Source: an uncultured Bacteroidota bacterium
GTDB taxonomy: Bacteria; Bacteroidota; Bacteroidia; Chitinophagales; Chitinophagaceae
Assembly: GCA_946887345.1 (NCBI GenBank)
Contig: CAMPKR010000010.1
Coordinates: forward strand, 1-17,596
Length of the DNA stretch: 17,596 bases
Direction of reading: 5' to 3'
The notes below the pieces were generated by a model. It was not told the origin of the DNA, made no database searches, and saw only the letters and a list, made by a program, of their open reading frames with translations. The first letter of the stretch is position 1. Every line of letters starts with the position of its first letter. Made by a program: the position numbers and the translations under genes. Positions 7,046 through 15,673 of the stretch are shown here, piece by piece.

Positions 7046-8248
7046 ATGCAGCAGAAACGCATATTAATATTGACCAATCGTGTTCCCTATCCTCTGAATG
7101 ACGGGGGAAACCTTGCGGTCCAGGCAATGATCGACATTTACAGGAATTCCGGCTGGGAAGTATACCTTTTGTCGATGCTTACCACGAGGCACCCAGTTCC
7201 TCCTGACGTTCTGAGTACCCTCTATTCCGACCTGTACAAGTTTGAGACCGTTTCGGTAAATAATGACGTAAAGGCCATCTCCACTATCGCAAATTACCTG
7301 TTCAGCCGGAGGCCTAATCACCTGGCGCGCTTCAGTAATCATACTTTCGATAAAAAGCTACGAGATATTCTCGGTTCCTTTAAGCCTGATGTTGTGCAAA
7401 TGGAAAGTGTTTTTCTTGCCAGTTACCTTGATACCATAGAGGAGCACCACAAATGCAAAACTATTCTCCGCCTGCACAATATAGAGTACCAGATATGGGA
7501 GCGACTGGCAGAGGAAGTGAAAAATCCGCTCAAGAAATTGTATCTCAGCAATCTTGCGAAACGCATTAAAAAGTTTGAGATAGCCTCCTGGAAGCGTTTC
7601 GATCTTTTGTTGCCCATCACCAAAGATGATGCTTCATTAGTGCGGTTCCTCTATCACCAGGCCAATATCGCCGTAGCACCTTTCGGCATTGATACTGCCA
7701 ACATTAAACGCCGCGAGAACGAGCGTTGGGTGGGCTACCACATAGGTGCTATGGACTGGCAGCCAAATGTGGAGGCGATCAAATGGTTTATTATGCATGT
7801 CTGGAAGGATGTACGCAAAATCAGTCCACAGTTCAAATTCTATTTTGCCGGCCGTAATATGCCTGCTTTTTTCGACAATTATCAGCCGGAGGGAGTTTAT
7901 TGCGCAGGGGAAGTAGACGATGCAAATGAGTTTATAGCCGACAAAAAGATATTGATCGTTCCCCTTCGTTCGGGCGGCGGAATCCGGGTTAAGATTATGG
8001 AGGCAATGGCTGCGGGCAAACTGGTTATCAGCACGGGGACAGGTATTCAAGGCATTGAGGCCGTAAATGGCGTCCATTATTATATGGCTAACTCTTCCCG
8101 CCAATTCGCGGAAATGATCCAAAAAGCCCTTTCTGACAGGGAAGCCTCGGAACAGGTATGTAGCAATGCTATTGCTCTCATTTATGAAAAATACAGAAAT
8201 GAGGCCGTTGCTGCTGCGGTTACTAAGGCGGTCAACGATATTTTATAG
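7046..8248 (+). CDS. Family 4 glycosyltransferase
   Basis: Cytoplasmic GT-B fold glycosyltransferase, 400 residues, predicted to transfer a sugar from a nucleotide donor to a growing surface glycan. The N-terminus ILILTNRVPYPLNDGGNL (6-23) has the glycine-rich acceptor-side loop; LRLHNIEYQIWERL (141-154) is typical of the family. The C-terminal domain begins near YHIGAMDWQPNVEAIKWF (231-248), and the donor-binding block is VPLRSGGGIRVKIMEAMAAG (305-324) with the conserved Glu319. The layout resembles the PEP-CTERM/EpsH-associated sugar transferase subgroup. The second GT4 gene at 9567 shows the same block order and several matching motifs, so the two are probably paralogues. It is transcribed away from the formyltransferase operon, with ribBA 99 bases downstream under its own promoter box. 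Sugar specificity is not readable. Confidence 0.88.
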   Translation: MQQKRILILTNRVPYPLNDGGNLAVQAMIDIYRNSGWEVYLLSMLTTRHPVPPDVLSTLYSDLYKFETVSVNNDVKAISTIANYLFSRRPNHLARFSNHTFDKKLRDILGSFKPDVVQMESVFLASYLDTIEEHHKCKTILRLHNIEYQIWERLAEEVKNPLKKLYLSNLAKRIKKFEIASWKRFDLLLPITKDDASLVRFLYHQANIAVAPFGIDTANIKRRENERWVGYHIGAMDWQPNVEAIKWFIMHVWKDVRKISPQFKFYFAGRNMPAFFDNYQPEGVYCAGEVDDANEFIADKKILIVPLRSGGGIRVKIMEAMAAGKLVISTGTGIQGIEAVNGVHYYMANSSRQFAEMIQKALSDREASEQVCSNAIALIYEKYRNEAVAAAVTKAVNDIL

Positions 8249-8298
8249 CCATATCGGGTCACCTTATATTTAGGTTTTATTATTGGGTTAATATCTCA

Positions 8299-8326
8299 TT
8301 TGCTAGCAATAACATACGTAAATTTG
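8299..8326 (+). promoter_or_regulatory. Bacteroidota-type promoter of ribBA (TTTG, 16 nt, TAAATTTG)
   Basis: The best promoter in the window: a -33 TTTG at 8299-8302, a 16-base spacer, and a -7 TAAATTTG (exact TAnnTTTG) at 8319-8326, 21 bases before the ribBA ATG. Predicted leader about 12-15 nt. That is too short for an FMN riboswitch, so ribBA is not regulated by one at this site. Confidence 0.65.
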
Positions 8327-8347
8327 CATCCTGATTAGTGGAATAAT

Positions 8348-9547
8348 ATGCTCGATACGATTGAATCTGCACTGGAGGACCTGAGACAAGGTAAGCTACT
8401 GATAGTAGTAGATGACGAAGACCGTGAAAATGAAGGTGATTTTATTACCGCAGCTCATAATGTAACCCCTGAGATCATCAATTTTATGTCGAAACACGGC
8501 AGGGGATTGATATGTGCTCCTATTACCGAGCAGCGCTGCGATGAGCTGAACCTTAACCTGATGGTGCAGAACAACACCGTGCTTCACCAGACGCCTTTTA
8601 CTGTTTCTGTAGACCTTAGGGGTCATGGTTGCACTACAGGTATTTCGGCTCACGATCGTGCTAAGACTGTGCAAGCCCTGATCAACCCGGATACTAAACC
8701 TGATGACCTGGGCCGCCCCGGCCATATATTCCCGCTTCGTGCCAGGAATGAAGGTGTGCTGCGCCGTGCAGGTCATACCGAGGCTACGGTTGACCTTGCC
8801 CGTTTAGCCGGGTTTGAACCTGCAGGTGTGCTGGTAGAGATCATGAATGACGATGGCACCATGGCACGCCTTCCTGAACTAAGGGAAATAGCTAAAAAAT
8901 TTGACCTTAAGATCATTTCAATAAAAGACCTTATTGAATATCGCCTGCGTACTGAACGCCTGGTGGAAGAAGAGGTACACGTGCATATGCCAACCAAGTA
9001 TGGAGATTTTGAACTCTATGCTTTCAGGCAGACGAATACGGGCGAAAATCACCTGGCCTTAAAGAAAGGTAAATGGGAGGAAGGAGAGCCGGTCCTCGTT
9101 CGCGTACATAGTTCCTGTTTTACCGGTGATATACTTCATTCGCTTCGTTGCGACTGCGGTGAACAACTGCACAAGGCCATGGAAATGGTGGACAAAGCAG
9201 GAAAGGGTGTAGTGCTTTATATGAACCAGGAGGGTAGGGGTATCGGCCTCTTCAATAAGCTGAAAGCATACAAGCTACAGGAAGAAGGCAAAGATACGGT
9301 GGAAGCCAACCTTGCTTTGGGTTTTAAAATGGATGAGCGCGATTATGGTGTTGGCGCACAGATACTTCGTCACCTTGGCGTGAGCAAGATCAGGCTGATG
9401 ACCAATAATCCGCGCAAGCGTGCCGGCCTGGAAGGATATGGCCTGGAAATAGTAGAGAATGTGCCTATTGAAGTGGATCCTAATCCGCACAACCAGTTTT
9501 ACCTGCAGACAAAGCGTGACAAGCTGGGACACGAAATTTTAAAGTAG
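8348..9547 (+). CDS. ribBA: Bifunctional 3,4-dihydroxy-2-butanone-4-phosphate synthase / GTP cyclohydrolase II
   Basis: Catalyses both entry reactions of riboflavin synthesis: ribulose 5-phosphate to 3,4-dihydroxy-2-butanone 4-phosphate, and GTP to the 2,5-diaminopyrimidine; each releases formate. The N-terminal RibB domain (1-200) shows [12 protein letters not shown] (20-31), [15 protein letters not shown] (93-107) and [20 protein letters not shown] (123-142) with the catalytic histidine. The C-terminal RibA domain (about 205-399) shows zinc-binding Cys257, Cys268 and Cys270 in [15 protein letters not shown], the GTP-binding NQEGRGIGL (293-301), and Tyr308, which lines up with catalytic Tyr105 of E. 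coli RibA. The invariant TNNPRKR and the DTVEAN block are also present. Both active sites look intact and the 399-residue length is standard. ATG start at 8348. A glycosyltransferase gene follows after 19 bases on the same strand, probably cotranscribed. Confidence 0.97.
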   Translation: MLDTIESALEDLRQGKLLIVVDDEDRENEGDFITAAHNVTPEIINFMSKHGRGLICAPITEQRCDELNLNLMVQNNTVLHQTPFTVSVDLRGHGCTTGISAHDRAKTVQALINPDTKPDDLGRPGHIFPLRARNEGVLRRAGHTEATVDLARLAGFEPAGVLVEIMNDDGTMARLPELREIAKKFDLKIISIKDLIEYRLRTERLVEEEVHVHMPTKYGDFELYAFRQTNTGENHLALKKGKWEEGEPVLVRVHSSCFTGDILHSLRCDCGEQLHKAMEMVDKAGKGVVLYMNQEGRGIGLFNKLKAYKLQEEGKDTVEANLALGFKMDERDYGVGAQILRHLGVSKIRLMTNNPRKRAGLEGYGLEIVENVPIEVDPNPHNQFYLQTKRDKLGHEILK

Positions 9548-9566
9548 TACTTGAAAGACAGTAGTA

Positions 9567-10751
9567 TTGAAAATACTTTTTTTAGCCAATAGGATACCAT
9601 ATCCTCCTTACCGCGGAGATAAGCTGAAGATCTTTAATCTCGCCCGGCGGTTAGCGAAGAAGCATGAGTTGTATCTTGTTACATTTACTCAATCACCTGA
9701 AGAAGCTGTCTATAAAAAAGATCTTGAGAGGATTTTTAAAGAAGTACATCTCGTCTATCTGCCCAAATGGAAGTCTGCAATGAATTGCCTTTCGGCGGGC
9801 TGGGATCAGACCCCCTTGCAGGTGATGTATTTCCGTTCTGCTGAAATGCAAGCCTTACTCAATAATGTTTTAAGCAGGCATAGGTTTGATGCAGTACACA
9901 TTCAGCACCTGCGGATGTCGCCCTACCTTGCCGAACGACAGGATATTCCCCGTATACTCGATCTGCCGGATGCCTTTTCCCTCTATTGGGAGCGCCGTAA
10001 AAAGATAAAGCGTGGCCTTGCCCGTAAAAGTTTTGAAAGCCTGGAGCAAAAGCGGGTGCTTAAATATGAGCAGATAATGAAGAAGTACGACATGTCGCTT
10101 GTATGCTCTGCTGAAGACATGGAGTATCTCAAAAAGTTACATCACCTGGATAATATCCGCTTACTGCCCAATGGGGTAGATCTTGATACCTTCTATCCCC
10201 GCGATCACGACTACAGTCATAATAAAACCCTACTCTTTACCGGTAATATGGACTATGCGCCCAATGTGGATGCTGTAGTCTATTTCGCCCAGGAGATATT
10301 GCCGACTATTCGGGGAAAATTTCCGCAGGCGAGATTTGTTATTGCCGGTCAGCGGCCGGTTAGCAAGGTTTTGGAGCTGGCAAACGACCATGTTGTCATT
10401 ACAGGTTTCGTAGAAGATATAGCTGAGGTCTATAATTCAGCGAGTATAGTAGTAGCACCTCTTCGCTTTGGTGCAGGCACACAAAACAAGGTGCTTGAAG
10501 CTATGGCTATGGGTATCCCGGTTGTTTGCTCTAACATAGGCTTCAAGGGCCTTGGTATCAATAGTGGTGAAGGCGCCATCATGCAGACCGAACCACGTGC
10601 CTTTGCTGAAAGTGTGGTACAACTACTAAGCTCTGAAGACGAAAGAAGGAAAGTAGGGCAGAAAGGAATTGAAGTGATCAAAAATAATTTCGGCTGGGAT
10701 GCGATTGCAGATACACTCGCCGGCTACCTTGAGGAAGTTGCCCGCAAATAA
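9567..10751 (+). CDS. Family 4 glycosyltransferase (TTG start)
   Basis: GT-B fold glycosyltransferase of 394 residues, probable paralogue of the gene at 7046. It begins ILFLANRIPYPPYRGDKL (3-20), has DLPDAFSLYWERRKKI (132-147), a second-domain start LLFTGNMDYAPNVDAVVYF (222-240) and the donor-site block VAPLRFGAGTQNKVLEAMAM (296-315) with Glu311. This arrangement matches the sugar transferase subgroup found in exopolysaccharide/PEP-CTERM loci. The start is TTG at 9567: the in-frame stop TGA at 9552-9554 leaves no ATG upstream, and the conserved N-terminus starts immediately. It lies 19 bases after ribBA with no promoter box between, so it is probably read from the ribBA promoter. Its TAA stop is directly followed by the stop of the convergent tamB-like gene, with no space for a terminator. 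Substrate unknown. Confidence 0.88.
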   Translation: MKILFLANRIPYPPYRGDKLKIFNLARRLAKKHELYLVTFTQSPEEAVYKKDLERIFKEVHLVYLPKWKSAMNCLSAGWDQTPLQVMYFRSAEMQALLNNVLSRHRFDAVHIQHLRMSPYLAERQDIPRILDLPDAFSLYWERRKKIKRGLARKSFESLEQKRVLKYEQIMKKYDMSLVCSAEDMEYLKKLHHLDNIRLLPNGVDLDTFYPRDHDYSHNKTLLFTGNMDYAPNVDAVVYFAQEILPTIRGKFPQARFVIAGQRPVSKVLELANDHVVITGFVEDIAEVYNSASIVVAPLRFGAGTQNKVLEAMAMGIPVVCSNIGFKGLGINSGEGAIMQTEPRAFAESVVQLLSSEDERRKVGQKGIEVIKNNFGWDAIADTLAGYLEEVARK

Positions 10752-13700
10752 TTACTGGGTTACCCTGTTACTGTTGCTATTGTTGCTGCTGTCGGGTACA
10801 TAAGGTTCAGGTCCTATCATTCTTCGCTTCTTATTGCTGTTAGTAAAGAAGTCATCTAGTCCGTCAAAGCTTTTTCTCCACGATAATCCCAGACCACCTC
10901 GTTTCAGGTTCTTGTCTGACAGTACATCGTAACTACTGGTTCTAAATAAGTTCAGACGAAGGCTTCCTTTTTCATTCAGCAGCCATTGCAGGCGGAAGTC
11001 ACCGGCGAGGTTAAATGTGTTGGATGTTGCAGTACCGGAGCTCGGTCTACCCCAGTCATACGATCCGCCTACTTCCACTACCAGCCTGTCTTGCAGGAAG
11101 TTCTGGGACAGTTTCCCCGTGAATTCATTACGGCTGATACCGCCTCCGACATCGCTAAGGTTATAGTTTTTGTATTTCAGGTCTATGGTCAGGTTCGGGT
11201 TGCCAAGCAGCTTGTTTACAATGTTGGTCAGCTGGGTAGATGCACTAGAAGATATAATGTCGCTGATATTATTAACAGCAACCGTGCCCACTGTAGAAGA
11301 ACCGGAGGCCATGCCCTGCGGCGAAATAAATGTATTTATCAATAATAGCGTTGCCACCTGGTCCAGCAGTTCGCGGTCATTCTTGTTAATTGCCTCCAGT
11401 TTGGCATATGCTAACGTACCAATCGATCTGCGTTCCTGCAGGTCCAGTCCGAAGCTCAGTTTGGGCTCTTCCAGCGAGCCACGCATATGGAGTATTACAT
11501 CTACATTCTGCGGCGTTTTGGCATCACGGGCCTCGTCCTCACTAAGGGTTTGCTTTTCGCCTTCCATGAGCAGATCATAGAGCCTTGCCTTGGTAGTGTA
11601 TACACCTTCCACGTTCAGGGTGGTCTGTGATATAGGCCCCTTAAATGATATCCTGCTTCCCTGGTTCAATATGAACATTCTCCGGAATGCCAGCTCGTTA
11701 AAAGTGAATGTATAGCTGCCTTTTTCCAGCAGGTAGTCACCGTACATCGTTACGTCCCCGCCTATTGGTATATTTATTTTCAGGTTGCCATAGCCCGCGC
11801 CGTTGATGGCATCACCCGTACTCGGGTCTATCACCATGGTTATTTCACCTTCAGGCGTCAGGTTGGCATTAATAACCATCGTCACCTTGTTGGTGCTTTT
11901 CTTTACGGCCTGTTGTTGCACCTGTCCATACTGCTTAAAGCTGATATAATTGTAGGTGCCCACGTCCGATCCCTGGTCTACAGGAAGGAAGAGGTGTGAT
12001 TTCTTTATCGGCGTTGCGGTGATGTCTATCTTAATGTTGTTCGGCGGTCCCGTGACATTAAAGCGATCAATCTTGGCAGTAAGGTTACCATAGAACACGG
12101 AGCTCTCATAGTCCTTCAGCTTTATGACCTCGAATTCCTCGGCCTTCATAGAGAACGACAGTCTCATTTTCTCAAATCGGTCGTGGGTGATGATGCCGCT
12201 CAGCTCGGCTATATTGTCGTTAGGGTCGTAAACGTTTACATCTCCTATATCTATTTTCTTTTCGTCAATTTTAATGGTCGCCTCAGGTATCCTATATTTC
12301 AATCCAAGGAACTCTACCTTAGTAGCAACTTTATTCAGATAAATGGTGCCTTTTATATCCGGAACTTGCCCTGTTCCTCCTATGGCTATTTCACCGCTTA
12401 CGGTGCCTTCTATGTCGCTTAAGTAACCCGACATAGCTGCCTCTGCCCAGGAAAGGGGAGCGTTGAAGAAACGCACGCCTCCATCAAGCCTTTGGCTGCT
12501 GGTGCTGTCGCTTCTCACTTTACCGAAGACATTCACCGACGCGTTACCATTATAAATGCCGCTTTCAGGATCAAGGAACAATCCTTTTTCTTCATCAAAG
12601 TTGCCGCTTACGATCACATTTCCCAGTGTATCGCCGCCTATCTTTATATCGGAACCTTTCAGCTTTGCAGCAAAGTACCGGCTCCTGAACATATTGTCTA
12701 TCCTTATATCACCATTCACACGCCCTTCCGGTTCATATTCATCCAGCCCGGCTACTGCACCCACTTCCTGTATATCTAGGTTCTCTACTTTTATGTTCAG
12801 CGATTGCTTCGTTAATTCGTCCAGCGAGTTTACAGAAATTTTTTGCAGTCCAGACTGCAGGTATAATCCACTCACATACAGGTAGTCATCGCTAAAGATG
12901 ATATTGCTACCGCTGGGTATTTCCCACCTGTTTTTGTTCAGGAAGAATTCTGACGGCAGCATAGTTACATACAGTGAATCACCGCTCGCATATGCCCTGC
13001 CATTCAGGGTTGCGGTACCATAAGAGCCATCCGAAGTAGTTGCTACAGTAAACTCTAGTGAATCATTTCCTAAAGTAGTATTAAGTCGCAGCGTTCCGTC
13101 CAGTACGCTGTCGCCTACTACTATATTGCTTACGCTGCCATTAAGAGCCAGTTTGCGGAAATCACCCTCGCCGTTCAGTTCAATATTGTTCATATGCACC
13201 GAGCCTATAGCACCGCTTGCAGCTTTCAGGTTCAGAGTTAGTCGTTGCGTATTAGTGTTCAGCGATCCGCTCACTACGGTGTTGTCAAAGCCAGTCACCG
13301 AGGGAGCTATCACAGCCAGCATACTGTCTATCACTTTCGTTGTGATCGTGAAGCTGATATCTTGCGGAGGTGCGGCTTTAGCAGGAGGGTCTATATAATT
13401 AGGCAGGTAACCATATACATAGTACTGCGCGGAATAGGGCAGGCTGCTGAGTTCAAAGTTGCCCACTATCCGGGCAGTCACATCATTGCTCTCAACTACC
13501 AGTAGTTTCTGGCCATTCTCTATCGAGGAGTTGACATATATAGAGTCCACATCCAGCTGGTGACCATTCCTGGTCAGGTTAATGTTATACAATCTTGCAT
13601 AGCCTATAAAGTCATCTATGTTGGTTCCTGTTGCGTTCAAATCAAAGTCAGCAACAAGATTCATGGAGTCTTTAGTCAGGTTAATGGCTTTGAGGTTGCT

Positions 13701-15485
13701 TGATAATACGTTGGCCGTTGCATTAATTTTAGGCAGATTGTCATTAAAATCAAAGCTGCCGTTAAAGCCCATGGCGAGGTTCTGGTCGTCTACTATCAGC
13801 TTACCATCAAATCTCTTCTTCGCCAGTGTTCCCTCCGCGTAGATGTTCTTATACTGGTACTTGTTATAGGTAATGTGGCCAATGGTTGCGTTAATATCTA
13901 TCTGTGCTATTGCCGGGTCAAAGGAATTACCCTTCACCGTTCCTTTAAAGGTGAGTGTACCTAGGTCTGGCTGCCTGAGTAAAGCTCCCAGGTTAAAGTT
14001 CTCTGTGCTTACTGTTCCCGAATAAGCGGCAGTATTGGTATTGAAGTTAGGTATGTTCAGTTTGATATCTGATGTAATGGTGCCTAGATTGGTGCTCAGT
14101 ATTCCATTTGCAGCAAAGCTTTCTATATAGCCCTTATAATTGCCTTTAAAGTACACATAGCTAAGTTTCTCCAGTGCTATGTTAGGATCGTTTCGCAGGC
14201 CGGGAGCATACTTTATAATGCCCTCGCCGGTGGTGATCAGTTCGCCATTGCTGAAGTCAATAAAGGTCATTTCTATGTCCGGCAGGCCGGTCATTCTCAG
14301 GTCTCCCTTCACTGTACTTCTTCCATCCGACAAGAACAGATTTTTACCTTCTATGTCAAACACGCTTCCCTTTATCTCTCCGCTGATGTTCAGCAGGGTT
14401 GGGTACTCTCTCAGTACAGGGGCAAAGTAGGCTATGTCCCTTGAGTCTATCTGCGACTTTTTGAAATGTGCTTCCATCCGCACATTGGTAATGTAATTAT
14501 TGAAGTCGGGAAAGCGATGGTAGCGCATTGCATAGTAATCCTGCAACACACTATTATTGGTTTCAAGATATAGGTCTTCACAAATAGATGCTACAGGTGA
14601 TACTGTAACCTTAGCCCGGAGTTCCTTCACATCCAGTCCGCACCTTTCCTTCGCCGATAGGTGTTTGATGTTCCCATGCAGTGTGTCGCCTTTTATCCAG
14701 ATATTCCCGGCATCCAGGTTAATAGTACTGATGCCCAGGTGCGAAGGATCAAATTCATTAGATATTGCGGGCCGGGCGCCAGATGTAAGGAAGAATGCAC
14801 AGTTCTCGAGCGATAAGTTGTCGAAATTAATGTCCCACCCGTCCGGGTTGAATGAGGTAGTATCTGTTGGCTTACGTTGCTTTACTCTCGGTGGTCTGCC
14901 GCCTTCATAGTCCCTCGTGTTGAATGCGAAGCCTTTTACGGCCAATTCATCTATATCGATCTTCTTTTTCTTCAGGTCCAGTTCATCAGCATCCAGCTGC
15001 AGATCGCCAATATCAAAGTCCATATCACTGCCCACCCAGGCATCATCCATATGGAAGCGCACATTATGTATGTCGAGCTTCTTCAGATCCAGCTCAAATT
15101 CATTCTTGGTCCTGGTGGTGTCTTTATTAGGCTCGCCTGTATCAAATGCGTCTATCACAAACTGGTAATTCCATACATCTGAACTGCTCTTTCGGTACAG
15201 GTGTCCATAAGCATTGGAAAGTCCCAGGTAAGTGATCACCGGTTTCTCCTTCTTTACGAAGAACCAGTCGGTTATTCTTACTTCGGCCTTGCCTGCATAC
15301 AGCAGGGTATCCTTGCCCTGGTCTTCTATGTAAAGCCCCTCTATCAGCAGGTGATTTAAAAAGTCGATCCGCACGTTGTCTATACTCACCCTTGTCCTCA
15401 GCTTTTCAGAAAGGATCACCGTGGCCCTTTTTGCAATAAAGTTCTGTACCGGTGAAAGATTCACCAGTATCAACAGCAATATCAA
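10752..15485 (-). CDS. tamB: TamB-like translocation/assembly module protein (DUF490 C-terminal domain)
   Basis: Very large envelope protein (1577 residues from the TTG at 15485) anchored in the inner membrane by one N-terminal helix and spanning the periplasm as a long beta-groove. The family is linked to outer-membrane protein assembly (with TamA/TamL) and to phospholipid transport. Repeated AsmA/TamB-like strands fill the body. The C-terminal TamB region contains DVTMYGDYLLEKGSYTFTF (about 1240-1260), ISFKGPISQTTLNVEGVYTT, then DVILHMRGSLEEPKLSFGL (about 1325-1345) and LDQVATLLLINTF. The end is a hydrophilic, Ser/Asn-rich tail. The TTG start would cut the anchor helix in half: the frame stays open 34 codons further, with LKRALKITRNVLLSLVGL just upstream, so the real start is probably a non-ATG codon near 15539-15542. 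No tamA-like gene is next to it. The coordinates give the shortest conventional-codon version. Confidence 0.88.
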   Translation of the reverse strand: MILLLILVNLSPVQNFIAKRATVILSEKLRTRVSIDNVRIDFLNHLLIEGLYIEDQGKDTLLYAGKAEVRITDWFFVKKEKPVITYLGLSNAYGHLYRKSSSDVWNYQFVIDAFDTGEPNKDTTRTKNEFELDLKKLDIHNVRFHMDDAWVGSDMDFDIGDLQLDADELDLKKKKIDIDELAVKGFAFNTRDYEGGRPPRVKQRKPTDTTSFNPDGWDINFDNLSLENCAFFLTSGARPAISNEFDPSHLGISTINLDAGNIWIKGDTLHGNIKHLSAKERCGLDVKELRAKVTVSPVASICEDLYLETNNSVLQDYYAMRYHRFPDFNNYITNVRMEAHFKKSQIDSRDIAYFAPVLREYPTLLNISGEIKGSVFDIEGKNLFLSDGRSTVKGDLRMTGLPDIEMTFIDFSNGELITTGEGIIKYAPGLRNDPNIALEKLSYVYFKGNYKGYIESFAANGILSTNLGTITSDIKLNIPNFNTNTAAYSGTVSTENFNLGALLRQPDLGTLTFKGTVKGNSFDPAIAQIDINATIGHITYNKYQYKNIYAEGTLAKKRFDGKLIVDDQNLAMGFNGSFDFNDNLPKINATANVLSSNLKAINLTKDSMNLVADFDLNATGTNIDDFIGYARLYNINLTRNGHQLDVDSIYVNSSIENGQKLLVVESNDVTARIVGNFELSSLPYSAQYYVYGYLPNYIDPPAKAAPPQDISFTITTKVIDSMLAVIAPSVTGFDNTVVSGSLNTNTQRLTLNLKAASGAIGSVHMNNIELNGEGDFRKLALNGSVSNIVVGDSVLDGTLRLNTTLGNDSLEFTVATTSDGSYGTATLNGRAYASGDSLYVTMLPSEFFLNKNRWEIPSGSNIIFSDDYLYVSGLYLQSGLQKISVNSLDELTKQSLNIKVENLDIQEVGAVAGLDEYEPEGRVNGDIRIDNMFRSRYFAAKLKGSDIKIGGDTLGNVIVSGNFDEEKGLFLDPESGIYNGNASVNVFGKVRSDSTSSQRLDGGVRFFNAPLSWAEAAMSGYLSDIEGTVSGEIAIGGTGQVPDIKGTIYLNKVATKVEFLGLKYRIPEATIKIDEKKIDIGDVNVYDPNDNIAELSGIITHDRFEKMRLSFSMKAEEFEVIKLKDYESSVFYGNLTAKIDRFNVTGPPNNIKIDITATPIKKSHLFLPVDQGSDVGTYNYISFKQYGQVQQQAVKKSTNKVTMVINANLTPEGEITMVIDPSTGDAINGAGYGNLKINIPIGGDVTMYGDYLLEKGSYTFTFNELAFRRMFILNQGSRISFKGPISQTTLNVEGVYTTKARLYDLLMEGEKQTLSEDEARDAKTPQNVDVILHMRGSLEEPKLSFGLDLQERRSIGTLAYAKLEAINKNDRELLDQVATLLLINTFISPQGMASGSSTVGTVAVNNISDIISSSASTQLTNIVNKLLGNPNLTIDLKYKNYNLSDVGGGISRNEFTGKLSQNFLQDRLVVEVGGSYDWGRPSSGTATSNTFNLAGDFRLQWLLNEKGSLRLNLFRTSSYDVLSDKNLKRGGLGLSWRKSFDGLDDFFTNSNKKRRMIGPEPYVPDSSNNSNSNRVTQ

Positions 15486-15561
15486 CAGGCCAACTAAGCT
15501 CAGCAGTACATTGCGCGTTATTTTGAGGGCCCTCTTCAGAATCCAGGCTTGAAATATCCCG

Positions 15562-15569
15562 TAAAAATA
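15562..15569 (-). promoter_or_regulatory. Possible -7 box (TATTTTTA) upstream of tamB
   Basis: On the minus strand TATTTTTA differs from TAnnTTTG at one position. It lies 19-22 bases before the ATT (15542) and CTG (15539) codons that I propose as alternative tamB starts, the same distance seen at ftsE and ribBA (17 and 21 bases). It would be 76 bases from the TTG at 15485. No -33 element recognised. Confidence 0.3.
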
Positions 15570-15673
15570 ACTTTTACCAGCGGTATATTATTTCAACGGC
15601 TATGTTAAACTAAAAAATTAGCAGGAATTATGCCAATGCCTGATTTTATAGGCGTTGAGCTCCCATTTTTCCT

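Noticed and set aside
7637..8122. 161-codon minus-strand open frame
   Set aside because: Antisense to the C-terminal domain of the GT4 gene, whose donor-site motifs are clear; a shadow.
8258..8283. Possible terminator after the GT4 gene (acct / aggt followed by tttatt)
   Set aside because: Only a 4-bp stem, too weak to support a terminator call.
8280..8312. 6-bp inverted repeat (ttattg / caataa) around the -33 element of ribBA
   Set aside because: Short arms in AT-rich DNA, expected by chance; no second copy seen elsewhere in the window.
8249..8347. FMN riboswitch upstream of ribBA
   Set aside because: The gap is only 99 bases, with a good promoter at 8299-8326 leaving a leader of about 12-15 nt; FMN aptamers need well over 100 nt.
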